A DNA stretch of 64,000 nucleotides from Auanema rhodensis (GCA_964057225.1 CAXKVF010000085.1:62001-126000), one strand, 5' to 3'; positions 41,361 to 52,562 are shown, counted from the first letter of the stretch. Numbers and translations are program-made. The notes: generated by a model from the sequence alone, not told the origin.

Positions 41361-41553
41361 ATTTATTTTTCTCATTTTTGTACTATATTTGTCTAGCGTC
41401 CTATTTTTTTGAATTATTGTCTCAATATGTTTTTTTATAACTTTTTAAAGCTAAGTAACTTTATGTGTCACTGTTTTGTTCCAACCACATCCTCGCTTCC
41501 TTCTTTGCTACACTGTTACTTCACCATAGTTTCTATAGGCATTAGCCATACGA

Positions 41554-41621
41554 ACCAGGTGACAGTTACCTCTTCTTACCAGAACGGGCTCGACTTTATT
41601 ATAAGTTCCACCGCACCTGGT
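41554..41621 (+). other. Inverted repeat in LINE 3' UTR (ACCAGGTG ... CACCTGGT)
   Basis: Perfect 8-bp complementary arms at 41554-41561 and 41614-41621 enclose 52 nt. A smaller hairpin alternative shares the left arm (AGGTGA-CAG-TTACCT, 41557-41571, with one G-U pair), so the two could be mutually exclusive folds. Confidence 0.4.
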
Positions 41622-41635
41622 AAACGTAAAAAAAG

Positions 41636-41658
41636 AGGTCAGATCACTTATCTGATTT
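41636..41658 (+). other. Stem-loop in LINE 3' UTR (TCAGAT-CACTT-ATCTGA core)
   Basis: A 6-bp perfect stem (41639-41644 with 41650-41655) with a 5-nt loop. It extends in RNA by two G-U pairs and one A-U pair to 9 bp. It lies about 240 nt before the element end and is a candidate recognition structure for the reverse transcriptase, by analogy with other stringent-type LINEs. Confidence 0.4.
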
Positions 41659-41886
41659 GAACAACTCCCCTGTTTTTTGAGAATGGGTTAACATTTCATA
41701 ATACATAGAGAGACTAGCTAAAAGTATGTATCTTAAAAGACAAAATTGATTCAATAACTCTTCTCAACTTTGCACATTTATTGCTTATTCATTTTTTAAT
41801 TTTTATAATTATGTTCGTATTGTAAGGATCTTTTTTCATACTTCTTCTCTTAAAAACCACTAATGTTACAACCTGTGATAAAGAAC

Positions 41887-41892
41887 AATAAA
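41887..41892 (+). promoter_or_regulatory. AATAAA near LINE 3' end, copy 1
   Basis: The canonical polyadenylation hexamer lies only 6 bp (CCTTGA) before the insertion junction. That is closer than the usual 10-30 nt to a cleavage site, so it may be part of a terminal motif rather than a working signal. Confidence 0.4.
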
Positions 41893-41898
41893 CCTTGA

Positions 41899-41906
41899 CT
41901 AAAAAC
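41899..41906 (+). repeat. 3' target-site duplication of LINE copy 1 (CTAAAAAC)
   Basis: Follows the element end ...AATAAACCTTGA and runs straight back into the monomer at AAATTTTTATTG, so satellite phase is restored with no loss of bases. Confidence 0.88.
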
Positions 41907-44186
41907 AAATTTTTATTGATATTGGTGCATGGTAACCATGACTTTGAAATTTACGTGAACTTTAATTTATGCTAATTAAATGTATACGTGATGTGCACTT
42001 GGTATGTAACTCGCTTCATGTGAAAGATAAAGAGATGCGGTTTTCAAAATTAGATTCCCCATGTCCATATTAGTCTAAAAACAAATTTTTATTGATATTG
42101 CTTCATGGTAACCATGACTTTGAAATTTACGTGAACTTTAATTTATGCTAATTAAATGTACACGTGATGTGCACTTGGTATGTAACTCGCTTCATGTGAA
42201 AGATAAAGAGATGCGGTTTTCAAAATTAGATTCCCCATGTCCATATTAGTTTAAAAACAAATTTTTATTGATATTGCTTCATGGTAACCATGACTTTGAA
42301 ATTTACGTGAACTTTAATTTATGCTAATTAAATGTACACGTGATGTGCACTTGGTATGTAACTCGCTTCACGTGAAAGATAAAGAGATGCGGTTTTCAAA
42401 TTTAGATTCCCCATGTCCATATTAGTTTAAAAACAAATTTTTATTGATATTGGTGCATGGTAACCATGACTTTGAAATTTACGTGAACTTTAATTTATGC
42501 TAATTAAATGTACACGTGATGTGCACTTGGTATGTAACTCGCTTCACGTGAAAGATAAAGAGATGCGGTTTTCAAAATTAGATTCCCCATGTCCATATTA
42601 GTCTAAAAACAAATTTTTATTGATATTGGTGCATGGTAACCATGACTTTGAAATTTACGTGAACTTTAATTTATGCTAATTAAATGTACACGTGATGTGC
42701 ACTTGGTATGTAACTCGCTTCACGTGAAAGATAAAGAGATGCGGTTTTCAAAATTAGATTCCCCATGTCCATATTAGTCTAAAAACAAATTTTTATTGAT
42801 ATTGGTGCATGGTAACCATGACTTTGAAATTTACGTGAACTTTAATTTATGCTAATTAAATGTATACGTGATGTGCACTTGGTATGTAACTCGCTTCATG
42901 TGAAAGATAAAGAGATGCGGTTTTCAAAATTAGATTCCCCATGTCCATATTAGTCTAAAAACAAATTTTTATTGATATTGCTTCATGGTAACCATGACTT
43001 TGAAATTTACGTGAACTTTAATTTATGCTAATTAAATGTACACGTGATGTGCACTTGGTATGTAACTCGCTTCACGTGAAAGATAAAGAGATGCGGTTTT
43101 CAAAATTAGATTCCCCATGTCCATATTAGTCTAAAAACAAATTTTTATTGATATTGGTGCATGGTAACCATGACTTTGAAATTTACGTGAACTTTAATTT
43201 ATGCTAATTAAATGTATACGTGATGTGCACTTGGTATGTAACTCGCTTCATGTGAAAGATAAAGAGATGCGGTTTTCAAAATTAGATTCCCCATGTCCAT
43301 ATTAGTCTAAAAACAAATTTTTATTGATATTGCTTCATGGTAACCATGACTTTGAAATTTACGTGAACTTTAATTTATGCTAATTAAATGTACACGTGAT
43401 GTGCACTTGGTATGTAACTCGCTTCATGTGAAAGATAAAGAGATGCGGTTTTCAAAATTAGATTCCCCATGTCCATATTAGTTTAAAAACAAATTTTTAT
43501 TGATATTGCTTCATGGTAACCATGACTTTGAAATTTACGTGAACTTTAATTTATGCTAATTAAATGTACACGTGATGTGCACTTGGTATGTAACTCGCTT
43601 CACGTGAAAGATAAAGAGATGCGGTTTTCAAATTTAGATTCCCCATGTCCATATTAGTCTAAAAACAAATTTTTATTGATATTGGTTCATGGTAACCATG
43701 ACTTTGAAATTTACGTGAACTTTAATTTATGCTAATTAAATGTACACGTGATGTGCACTTGGTATGTAACTCGCTTCACGTGAAAGATAAAGAGATGCGG
43801 TTTTCAAAATTAGATTCCCCATGTCCATATTAGTCTAAAAACAAATTTTTATTGATATTGGTTCATGGTAACCATGACTTTGAAATTTACGTGAACTTTA
43901 ATTTATGCTAATTAAATGTACACGTGATGTGCACTTGGTATGTAACTCGCTTCACGTGAAAGATAAAGAGATGCGGTTTTCAAAATTAGATTCCCCATGT
44001 CCATATTAGTCTAAAAACAAATTTTTATTGATATTGGTGCATGGTAACCATGACTTTGAAATTTACGTGAACTTTAATTTATGCTAATTAAATGTACACG
44101 TGATGTGCACTTGGTATGTAACTCGCTTCACGTGAAAGATAAAGAGATGCGGTTTTCAAAATTAGATTCCCCATGTCCATATTAGT

Positions 44187-44194
44187 CTAAAAAC
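44187..44194 (+). repeat. 5' target-site duplication of LINE copy 2 (CTAAAAAC)
   Basis: Same 8 bp and same junction (then TCAAAAAAAATC) as copy 1, 5251 bp downstream. Confidence 0.88.
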
Positions 44195-44196
44195 TC

Positions 44197-44274
44197 AAAA
44201 AAAATCATTTATTCAATCGTACTCTTGTTCTCACAGGTGACCTTAATTTTCCTAAAATAAACTGGGATCTTGGT
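44197..44274 (+). pseudogene. Remnant of the endonuclease domain, copy 2
   Basis: 26 in-frame codons before the ATG at 44275, including the TGDLNFPKINW endonuclease block. Identical in position and content to 38946-39023. Confidence 0.8.
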
Positions 44275-46611
44275 ATGTGTTCTCAACCTACTCCTTCGAG
44301 TAAAACTTTACTTAAATTTCTCAATCACAACTGTCTCAACCAGCTGGTCCATTTCCCTACAAGAGGTGAAAATACTCTTGACTATATCATTACAAACAAC
44401 GTCGAATGTATCAACAACATCAACCGTTCTGCTCCTCTAGGAGCTTCTGACCATTTTTCAATAACTTTCCATATACTTTCAAAAGGGCAGAGTTTACAAA
44501 TCCAAAATTCACGTAGTGTTCAATCCACACTTCTTTCCACTTCAACGGAACGGAATTTTCTTCTGGCGGACTATGAGCTCATCAATAGGCAACTAGCCAA
44601 CATTGATTTCTGTTCTGAACTTTCAGGCTTCAGTCCACTCCAATCTTATTCTAGATTCATTTCTATTTTACACTCAATCATTAATACTTTTGTTCCTAAA
44701 AAACAACCAAGGAAAAATAAAAAAGTGGATCGTGACATTATAAAACTCAGAAACTATATAAACAGGCTAAGTTGTTCTTTATACTCATCTGACGAAATCC
44801 ATCGTAAAAATCTTTCAATCAAATTGGACAAACTCATAAAAATCAAATGTGCTTCAGAAGAAGAGCGTATCGCTGCTTTAAAAAATCCTAAACTTTTCTA
44901 TCGTTTTTGTAAATCCCGATTAAATGGTAATACATCGGACGTTCCCAACCTCACTGTCAATAATGAGACAGTTTCTTCAGATGTCGGTAAAGTGTCAGCA
45001 TTCGCTAATGTTTTCACTGTTTCTCCACTGGTCCATCCAGAAACAACTCACACACCCGCTCCTTCTTTCACACACAATCATACCATTGATTTTATAGACA
45101 TAACACCTGATTTAGTCTACAAAACTCTTCAAAATCTACCACTCAGAGTTTCTACGTCCCCGGATGGCATACCATACTATTTTCTCAAACAGTGTGCTTT
45201 TTCCTTAGCTAATCCATTAGCTTTTATTTTTCACAATTTGCTGGTTTCCGCTACTTGTCCTTCCGATTGGAAATTAGCCTGGATTCGTCCCATTTTCAAG
45301 ACAGGCAAATCTGACGATCCAGGTAACTACCGCCCAATTTCACTCACTTCCAGTCTTTCAAAAGTTTTTGAGCGTATCATACGTACTCCACTTTTGAATT
45401 TCGGTATTTCTAATGGTGCCATATCAACAAATCAACACGCCTTTCTTCCTAAAAGAAACACTGTTTCTGCTATTCTCAGTAGCCACATTTTCTTTAGGTC
45501 TTCATTGGACTGCAATATTCCGGTTTTCGTAGCTTTTATTGATTTTTCAAAAGCTTTCGATCTTATAAACCACTTTACTCTTTTTTCAAAGCTCAACTCT
45601 ATAGGAATCAAGGGCCCACTTTATTATTTTCTCCAAAGTTTTATTTCTGGTAGGTCTTTTTCAGTTATGGTCAATAATATTTTATCACCACCTGTACAAC
45701 TCACTTGTGGTGTACCACAAGGTACAGTACTTGGTCCTTTGTTGTTTTTGTATTACATCAATGATATTACATCAAGTTTTCCTGCTGATGTTAACTCTAT
45801 TCTCTATGCAGACGATTTGAAACTGTACAGTACTAACCCTACCAGTCTACAACGTGCTCTTGATCAATTAGAACTATGGTGCAACTCCAACGGAATGGCC
45901 GTCAACACTTCTAAATCTAAAATAATGGTAATATCAAGTAAGTCGATCCGTCATCCTGAAAATATTGCCTTCACCTTCGGTGACAGTAACCTATCTTTAG
46001 TAGATTGCTACAAAGATCTAGGAGTTTTAACAAACTCTAATCTCTCTTTTTCAAACCACATAAACAAAATTACAAGCGAAGCGGCACGGAAATGTCGAAT
46101 AATTTTACGTTGTTTTTACTCCAAATCACCTTTTCTAATGTATAATCTTTTTTGCACTTATATACGACCGATTCTAGAATATGCTACCATTATTTGGTCA
46201 CCACAGGATTCTAAAGACAAGGACCAGATCGAATACGTCCAGAAAAAGTTTTTGCGCGCAGTTTTCATGCGCTCTGGATCTAAAATAAACTATGAAAATC
46301 AACTTTCTTTATTAGGAGGTCAAAAGTTATTTTTCAGAAGACTCGTTTTTGATTTGATTTTTTATTTTAACCAAATAAAGTCGCCTACTTCAGATAATAG
46401 CTTGGATATTCTTAAGCTCAAAAAGTACACACACTTCATGAGGCGACATGAATGGAGTGTTGAGCATCCCAACCTCCGGAAAACTCAGACCAGAAGAGGT
46501 ATTGAATACAGAGGCATAGACACTTGGAACTCAATACCAGAGAACATTGTCAATCTTGAAAAAGCTGTCAACTTCCGTAAACATCTTCAAGTTTTTCTTA
46601 AGAATCATTAA
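44275..46611 (+). CDS. LINE ORF2 fragment: endonuclease C-terminus and reverse transcriptase, copy 2
   Basis: 778 residues, the same protein as at 39024-41360. Landmarks fall at the same residues: SDH 58-60, NYRPISLTS 351-359, Asp 423 in motif A, GVPQGTVLGPLLF 479-491, YADD 511-514, WNSIP 751-755. No disabling mutation has accumulated in either copy, so the duplication is too recent for decay or the pair has been homogenised by the satellite's exchange process. Like copy 1 it lacks ORF1, most of the endonuclease and a recognisable promoter, so self-mobilisation is unlikely; any expression would depend on read-through from the array. Confidence 0.9.
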   Translation: MCSQPTPSSKTLLKFLNHNCLNQLVHFPTRGENTLDYIITNNVECINNINRSAPLGASDHFSITFHILSKGQSLQIQNSRSVQSTLLSTSTERNFLLADYELINRQLANIDFCSELSGFSPLQSYSRFISILHSIINTFVPKKQPRKNKKVDRDIIKLRNYINRLSCSLYSSDEIHRKNLSIKLDKLIKIKCASEEERIAALKNPKLFYRFCKSRLNGNTSDVPNLTVNNETVSSDVGKVSAFANVFTVSPLVHPETTHTPAPSFTHNHTIDFIDITPDLVYKTLQNLPLRVSTSPDGIPYYFLKQCAFSLANPLAFIFHNLLVSATCPSDWKLAWIRPIFKTGKSDDPGNYRPISLTSSLSKVFERIIRTPLLNFGISNGAISTNQHAFLPKRNTVSAILSSHIFFRSSLDCNIPVFVAFIDFSKAFDLINHFTLFSKLNSIGIKGPLYYFLQSFISGRSFSVMVNNILSPPVQLTCGVPQGTVLGPLLFLYYINDITSSFPADVNSILYADDLKLYSTNPTSLQRALDQLELWCNSNGMAVNTSKSKIMVISSKSIRHPENIAFTFGDSNLSLVDCYKDLGVLTNSNLSFSNHINKITSEAARKCRIILRCFYSKSPFLMYNLFCTYIRPILEYATIIWSPQDSKDKDQIEYVQKKFLRAVFMRSGSKINYENQLSLLGGQKLFFRRLVFDLIFYFNQIKSPTSDNSLDILKLKKYTHFMRRHEWSVEHPNLRKTQTRRGIEYRGIDTWNSIPENIVNLEKAVNFRKHLQVFLKNH

Positions 46612-47149
46612 ATTTATTTTTCTCATTTTTGTACTATATTTGTCTAGCGTCCTATTTTTTTGAATTATTGTCTCAATATGTTTTTTTATAACTTTTTAAA
46701 GCTAAGTAACTTTATGTGTCACTGTTTTGTTCCAACCACATCCTCGCTTCCTTCTTTGCTACACTGTTACTTCACCATAGTTTCTATAGGCATTAGCCAT
46801 ACGAACCAGGTGACAGTTACCTCTTCTTACCAGAACGGGCTCGACTTTATTATAAGTTCCACCGCACCTGGTAAACGTAAAAAAAGAGGTCAGATCACTT
46901 ATCTGATTTGAACAACTCCCCTGTTTTTTGAGAATGGGTTAACATTTCATAATACATAGAGAGACTAGCTAAAAGTATGTATCTTAAAAGACAAAATTGA
47001 TTCAATAACTCTTCTCAACTTTGCACATTTATTGCTTATTCATTTTTTAATTTTTATAATTATGTTCGTATTGTAAGGATCTTTTTTCATACTTCTTCTC
47101 TTAAAAACCACTAATGTTACAACCTGTGATAAAGAACAATAAACCTTGA
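46612..47149 (+). other. LINE 3' UTR, copy 2
   Basis: Matches the 3' UTR of copy 1. The inverted repeat arms fall at 46805-46812 and 46865-46872, the stem-loop core at 46890-46906 and AATAAA at 47138-47143. Confidence 0.75.
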
Positions 47150-47157
47150 CTAAAAAC
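47150..47157 (+). repeat. 3' target-site duplication of LINE copy 2 (CTAAAAAC)
   Basis: Direct repeat of 44187-44194, followed by the same monomer remainder (GGTGC type with GTATACGTG) as after copy 1. Confidence 0.88.
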
Positions 47158-49437
47158 AAATTTTTATTGATATTGGTGCATGGTAACCATGACTTTGAAA
47201 TTTACGTGAACTTTAATTTATGCTAATTAAATGTATACGTGATGTGCACTTGGTATGTAACTCGCTTCATGTGAAAGATAAAGAGATGCGGTTTTCAAAA
47301 TTAGATTCCCCATGTCCATATTAGTCTAAAAACAAATTTTTATTGATATTGCTTCATGGTAACCATGACTTTGAAATTTACGTGAACTTTAATTTATGCT
47401 AATTAAATGTACACGTGATGTGCACTTGGTATGTAACTCGCTTCATGTGAAAGATAAAGAGATGCGGTTTTCAAAATTAGATTCCCCATGTCCATATTAG
47501 TTTAAAAACAAATTTTTATTGATATTGCTTCATGGTAACCATGACTTTGAAATTTACGTGAACTTTAATTTATGCTAATTAAATGTACACGTGATGTGCA
47601 CTTGGTATGTAACTCGCTTCACGTGAAAGATAAAGAGATGCGGTTTTCAAATTTAGATTCCCCATGTCCATATTAGTTTAAAAACAAATTTTTATTGATA
47701 TTGGTGCATGGTAACCATGACTTTGAAATTTACGTGAACTTTAATTTATGCTAATTAAATGTACACGTGATGTGCACTTGGTATGTAACTCGCTTCACGT
47801 GAAAGATAAAGAGATGCGGTTTTCAAAATTAGATTCCCCATGTCCATATTAGTCTAAAAACAAATTTTTATTGATATTGGTGCATGGTAACCATGACTTT
47901 GAAATTTACGTGAACTTTAATTTATGCTAATTAAATGTACACGTGATGTGCACTTGGTATGTAACTCGCTTCACGTGAAAGATAAAGAGATGCGGTTTTC
48001 AAAATTAGATTCCCCATGTCCATATTAGTCTAAAAACAAATTTTTATTGATATTGGTGCATGGTAACCATGACTTTGAAATTTACGTGAACTTTAATTTA
48101 TGCTAATTAAATGTATACGTGATGTGCACTTGGTATGTAACTCGCTTCATGTGAAAGATAAAGAGATGCGGTTTTCAAAATTAGATTCCCCATGTCCATA
48201 TTAGTCTAAAAACAAATTTTTATTGATATTGCTTCATGGTAACCATGACTTTGAAATTTACGTGAACTTTAATTTATGCTAATTAAATGTACACGTGATG
48301 TGCACTTGGTATGTAACTCGCTTCACGTGAAAGATAAAGAGATGCGGTTTTCAAAATTAGATTCCCCATGTCCATATTAGTCTAAAAACAAATTTTTATT
48401 GATATTGGTGCATGGTAACCATGACTTTGAAATTTACGTGAACTTTAATTTATGCTAATTAAATGTATACGTGATGTGCACTTGGTATGTAACTCGCTTC
48501 ATGTGAAAGATAAAGAGATGCGGTTTTCAAAATTAGATTCCCCATGTCCATATTAGTCTAAAAACAAATTTTTATTGATATTGCTTCATGGTAACCATGA
48601 CTTTGAAATTTACGTGAACTTTAATTTATGCTAATTAAATGTACACGTGATGTGCACTTGGTATGTAACTCGCTTCATGTGAAAGATAAAGAGATGCGGT
48701 TTTCAAAATTAGATTCCCCATGTCCATATTAGTTTAAAAACAAATTTTTATTGATATTGCTTCATGGTAACCATGACTTTGAAATTTACGTGAACTTTAA
48801 TTTATGCTAATTAAATGTACACGTGATGTGCACTTGGTATGTAACTCGCTTCACGTGAAAGATAAAGAGATGCGGTTTTCAAATTTAGATTCCCCATGTC
48901 CATATTAGTCTAAAAACAAATTTTTATTGATATTGGTTCATGGTAACCATGACTTTGAAATTTACGTGAACTTTAATTTATGCTAATTAAATGTACACGT
49001 GATGTGCACTTGGTATGTAACTCGCTTCACGTGAAAGATAAAGAGATGCGGTTTTCAAAATTAGATTCCCCATGTCCATATTAGTCTAAAAACAAATTTT
49101 TATTGATATTGGTTCATGGTAACCATGACTTTGAAATTTACGTGAACTTTAATTTATGCTAATTAAATGTACACGTGATGTGCACTTGGTATGTAACTCG
49201 CTTCACGTGAAAGATAAAGAGATGCGGTTTTCAAAATTAGATTCCCCATGTCCATATTAGTCTAAAAACAAATTTTTATTGATATTGGTGCATGGTAACC
49301 ATGACTTTGAAATTTACGTGAACTTTAATTTATGCTAATTAAATGTACACGTGATGTGCACTTGGTATGTAACTCGCTTCACGTGAAAGATAAAGAGATG
49401 CGGTTTTCAAAATTAGATTCCCCATGTCCATATTAGT

Positions 49438-49445
49438 CTAAAAAC
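49438..49445 (+). other. Unoccupied counterpart of the LINE target site (right side)
   Basis: CTAAAAAC runs directly into AAATTTTTATTG. The following four monomers repeat the series found after the LINE (GTATACGTG with CTTCATGTG, GCTTC, AGTTTAAAAAC GCTTC, CAAATTTAG). This is where a third LINE copy would be if the 5251-bp unit had been repeated again. Confidence 0.8.
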
Positions 49446-52400
49446 AAATTTTTATTGATATTGGTGCATGGTAACCATGACTTTGAAATTTACGTGAACT
49501 TTAATTTATGCTAATTAAATGTATACGTGATGTGCACTTGGTATGTAACTCGCTTCATGTGAAAGATAAAGAGATGCGGTTTTCAAAATTAGATTCCCCA
49601 TGTCCATATTAGTCTAAAAACAAATTTTTATTGATATTGCTTCATGGTAACCATGACTTTGAAATTTACGTGAACTTTAATTTATGCTAATTAAATGTAC
49701 ACGTGATGTGCACTTGGTATGTAACTCGCTTCATGTGAAAGATAAAGAGATGCGGTTTTCAAAATTAGATTCCCCATGTCCATATTAGTTTAAAAACAAA
49801 TTTTTATTGATATTGCTTCATGGTAACCATGACTTTGAAATTTACGTGAACTTTAATTTATGCTAATTAAATGTACACGTGATGTGCACTTGGTATGTAA
49901 CTCGCTTCACGTGAAAGATAAAGAGATGCGGTTTTCAAATTTAGATTCCCCATGTCCATATTAGTTTAAAAACAAATTTTTATTGATATTGGTGCATGGT
50001 AACCATGACTTTGAAATTTACGTGAACTTTAATTTATGCTAATTAAATGTACACGTGATGTGCACTTGGTATGTAACTCGCTTCACGTGAAAGATAAAGA
50101 GATGCGGTTTTCAAAATTAGATTCCCCATGTCCATATTAGTCTAAAAACAAATTTTTATTGATATTGGTTCATGGTAACCATGACTTTGAAATTTACGTG
50201 AACTTTAATTTATGCTAATTAAATGTACACGTGATGTTCACTTGGTATGTAACTCGCTTCACGTGAAAGATAAAGAGATGCGGTTTTCAAAATTAGATTC
50301 CCCATGTCCATATTAGTTTAAAAACAAATTTTTATTGATATTGGTGCATGGTAACCATGACTTTGAAATTTACGTGAACTTTAATTTATGCTAATTAAAT
50401 GTACACGTGATGTGCACTTGGTATGTAACTCGCTTCACGTGAAAGATAAAGAGATACGGTTTTCAAAATTAGATTCCCCATGTCCATATTAAACTAAAAA
50501 CAAATTTTTATTGATATTGGTGCATGGTAACCATGACTTTGAAATTTACGTGAACTTTAATTTATGCTAATTAAATGTACACGTGATGTGCACTTGGTAT
50601 GTAACTCGCTTCACGTGTAAGATAAAGAGATGCGGTTTTCAAAATTAGATTCCCCATGTCCATATTAGTCTAAAAACAAATTTTTATTGATATTGGTTCA
50701 TGGTAACCATGACTTTGAAATTTACGTGAACTTTAATTTATGCTAATTAAATGTACACGTGATGTGCACTTGGTATGTAACTCGCTTCACGTGTAAGATA
50801 AAGAGATGCGGTTTTCAAAATTAGATTCCCCATGTCCATATTAGTCTAAAAACAAATTTTTATTGATATTGGTTCATGGTAACCATGACTTTGAAATTTA
50901 CGTGAACTTTAATTTATGCTAATTAAATGTACACGTGATGTGCACTTGGTATGTAACTCGCTTCACGTGAAAGAAAAAGAGATGCGGTTTTCAACATTAG
51001 ATTCCCCATGTCCATATTAGTCTAAAAACAAATTTTTATTGATATTGGTGCATGGTAACCATGACTTTGAAATTTACGTGAACTTTAATTTATGCTAATT
51101 AAATGTACACGTGATGTGCACTTGGTATGTAACTCGCTTCACGTGAAAGATAAAGAGATGCGGTTTTCAAAATTAGATTCCCCATGTCCATATTAGTCTA
51201 AAAACAAATTTTTATTGATATTGCTTCATGGTAACCATGACTTTGAAATTTACGTGAACTTTAATTTATGCTAATTAAATGTACACGTGATGTGCACTTG
51301 GTATGTAACTCGCTTCACGTGAAAGATAAAGAGATGCGGTTTTCAAAATTAGATTCCCCATGTCCATATTAGTCTAAAAACAAATTTTTATTGATATTGC
51401 TTCATGGTAACCATGACTTTGAAATTTACGTGAACTTTAATTTATGCTAATTAAATGTACACGTGATGTGCACTTGGTATGTAACTCGCTTCACGTGAAA
51501 GATAAAGAGATGCGGTTTTCAAAATTAGATTCCCCATGTCCATATTAGTCTAAAAACAAATTTTTATTGATATTGGTGCATGGTAACCATGACTTTGAAA
51601 TTTACGTGAACTTTAATTTATGCTAATTAAATGTACACGTGATGTGCACTTGGTATGTAACTCGCTTCACGTGAAAGATAAAGAGATGCGGTTTTCAAAA
51701 TTAGATTCCCCATGTCCATATTAGTCTAAAAACAAATTTTTATTGATATTGCTTCATGGTAACCATGACTTTGAAATTTACGTGAACTTTAATTTATGCT
51801 AATTAAATGTACACGTGATGTGCACTTGGTATGTAACTCGCTTCACGTGAAAGATAAAGAGATGCGGTTTTCAAAATTAGATTCCCCATGTCCATATTAG
51901 TCTAAAAACAAATTTTTATTGATATTGGTGCATGGTAACCATGACTTTGAAATTTACGTGAACTTTAATTTATGCTAATTAAATGTACACGTGATGTGCA
52001 CTTGGTATGTAACTCCCTTCACGTGAAAGATAAAGAGATGCGGTTTTCAAAATTAGATTCCCCATGTCCATATTAGTCTAAAAACAAATTTTTATTGATA
52101 TTGCTTCATGGTAACCATGACTTTGAAATTTACGTGAACTTTAATTTATGCTAATTAAATGTACACGTGATGTGCACTTGGTATGTAACTCGCTTCACGT
52201 GAAAGATAAAGAGATGCGGTTTTCAAAATTAGATTCCCCATGTCCATATTAGTCTAAAAACAAATTTTTATTGATATTGGTTCATGGTAACCATGACTTT
52301 GAAACTTACGTGAACTTTAATTTATGCTAATTAAATGTACACGTGATGTGCACTTGGTATGTAACTCCCTTCACGTGAAAGATAAAGAGATGCGGTTTTC

Positions 52401-52562
52401 AAAATTAGATTCCCCATGTCCATATTAGTCTAAAAACAAATTTTTATTGATATTGCTTCATGGTAACCATGACTTTGAAATTTACGTGAACTTTAATTTA
52501 TGCTAATTAAATGTACACGTGATGTGCACTTGGTATGTAACTCGCTTCACGTGAAAGATAAA

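Larger units (their letters stand above)
38944..41898 (+). mobile_element. 5'-truncated CR1/L2/Jockey-like LINE, copy 1 (2955 bp)
   Basis: This is non-satellite sequence bounded by an 8-bp direct repeat. It consists of the end of an apurinic-like endonuclease domain, a complete reverse transcriptase and C-terminal domain in one frame, and a 538-bp 3' UTR with AATAAA 6 bp before the end. No LTRs, no ORF1 and no N-terminal endonuclease are present. It is therefore a dead-on-arrival, 5'-truncated copy, as incomplete target-primed reverse transcription commonly leaves. The 3' end has no poly(A) tail, which fits CR1/L2-type elements more than L1-type. Family placement rests on RT motifs read by eye and is approximate. 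The copy is not autonomous. Confidence 0.92.
41361..41898 (+). other. LINE 3' UTR, copy 1
   Basis: Non-coding tail between the ORF2 stop and the target duplication. It holds T-rich runs, two short potential hairpins and a longer inverted repeat (41554-41561 with 41614-41621), and AATAAA at 41887-41892. A 252-bp open frame (41409-41660) lies within it but shows no recognisable protein. In CR1/L2-type elements the 3' end is what the reverse transcriptase recognises, so a folded 3' UTR would be expected; this role is inferred. Confidence 0.75.
41899..44194 (+). repeat. Satellite segment between the two LINEs (13 monomers + 8 bp)
   Basis: 2296 bp = 13 x 176 + 8. The monomer series is GGTGC with GTATACGTG and CTTCATGTG; GCTTC with CTTCATGTG; AGTTTAAAAAC GCTTC; CAAATTTAG with AGTTTAAAAAC GGTGC; GGTGC; GGTGC with GTATACGTG and CTTCATGTG; GCTTC; GGTGC with GTATACGTG and CTTCATGTG; GCTTC with CTTCATGTG; AGTTTAAAAAC GCTTC; CAAATTTAG GGTTC; GGTTC; GGTGC. 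The same series follows copy 2 at 47150-49445. There is also an internal 7-monomer partial repeat: monomers 1-3 resemble 8-10. Confidence 0.95.
44195..47149 (+). mobile_element. 5'-truncated CR1/L2/Jockey-like LINE, copy 2 (2955 bp)
   Basis: Same length, same 5' truncation point, same 3' end and same target duplication as the element at 38944-41898. An independent insertion would not reproduce a random 5' truncation and the same monomer position, so this copy arose by duplication of copy 1 (or the reverse) with its flanking satellite. Confidence 0.92.
38936..49437 (+). repeat. Tandem duplication of a 5251-bp unit (LINE + 13 monomers)
   Basis: Units 38936-44186 and 44187-49437. Each holds the 8-bp target sequence, the 2955-bp LINE and 13 satellite monomers. 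Both ORF translations are the same residue for residue and I saw no base difference in the stretches compared, including the 3' UTR and the 13-monomer series. This dates the duplication as very recent, or points to homogenisation. Confidence 0.9.

Noticed and set aside
41409-41660. 83-codon open frame in the LINE 3' UTR (and its duplicate at 46660-46911)
   Set aside because: No recognisable domain, lies after the ORF2 stop in sequence with structured and T-rich runs, and its identity in both copies is explained by duplication of the whole element. Treated as a chance open frame.
38944-47149. Two independent LINE insertions at a hotspot
   Set aside because: Same truncation point, same target duplication and same downstream monomer variants at an exact offset of 5251 bp fit duplication of one insertion far better.
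38936-49437. Assembly artefact creating the second LINE unit
   Set aside because: Not fully excluded: identical 5.25-kb units are prone to it. Kept as real because copy 2 leads into an empty target site and then distinct downstream monomers. Long reads spanning both copies would settle it.
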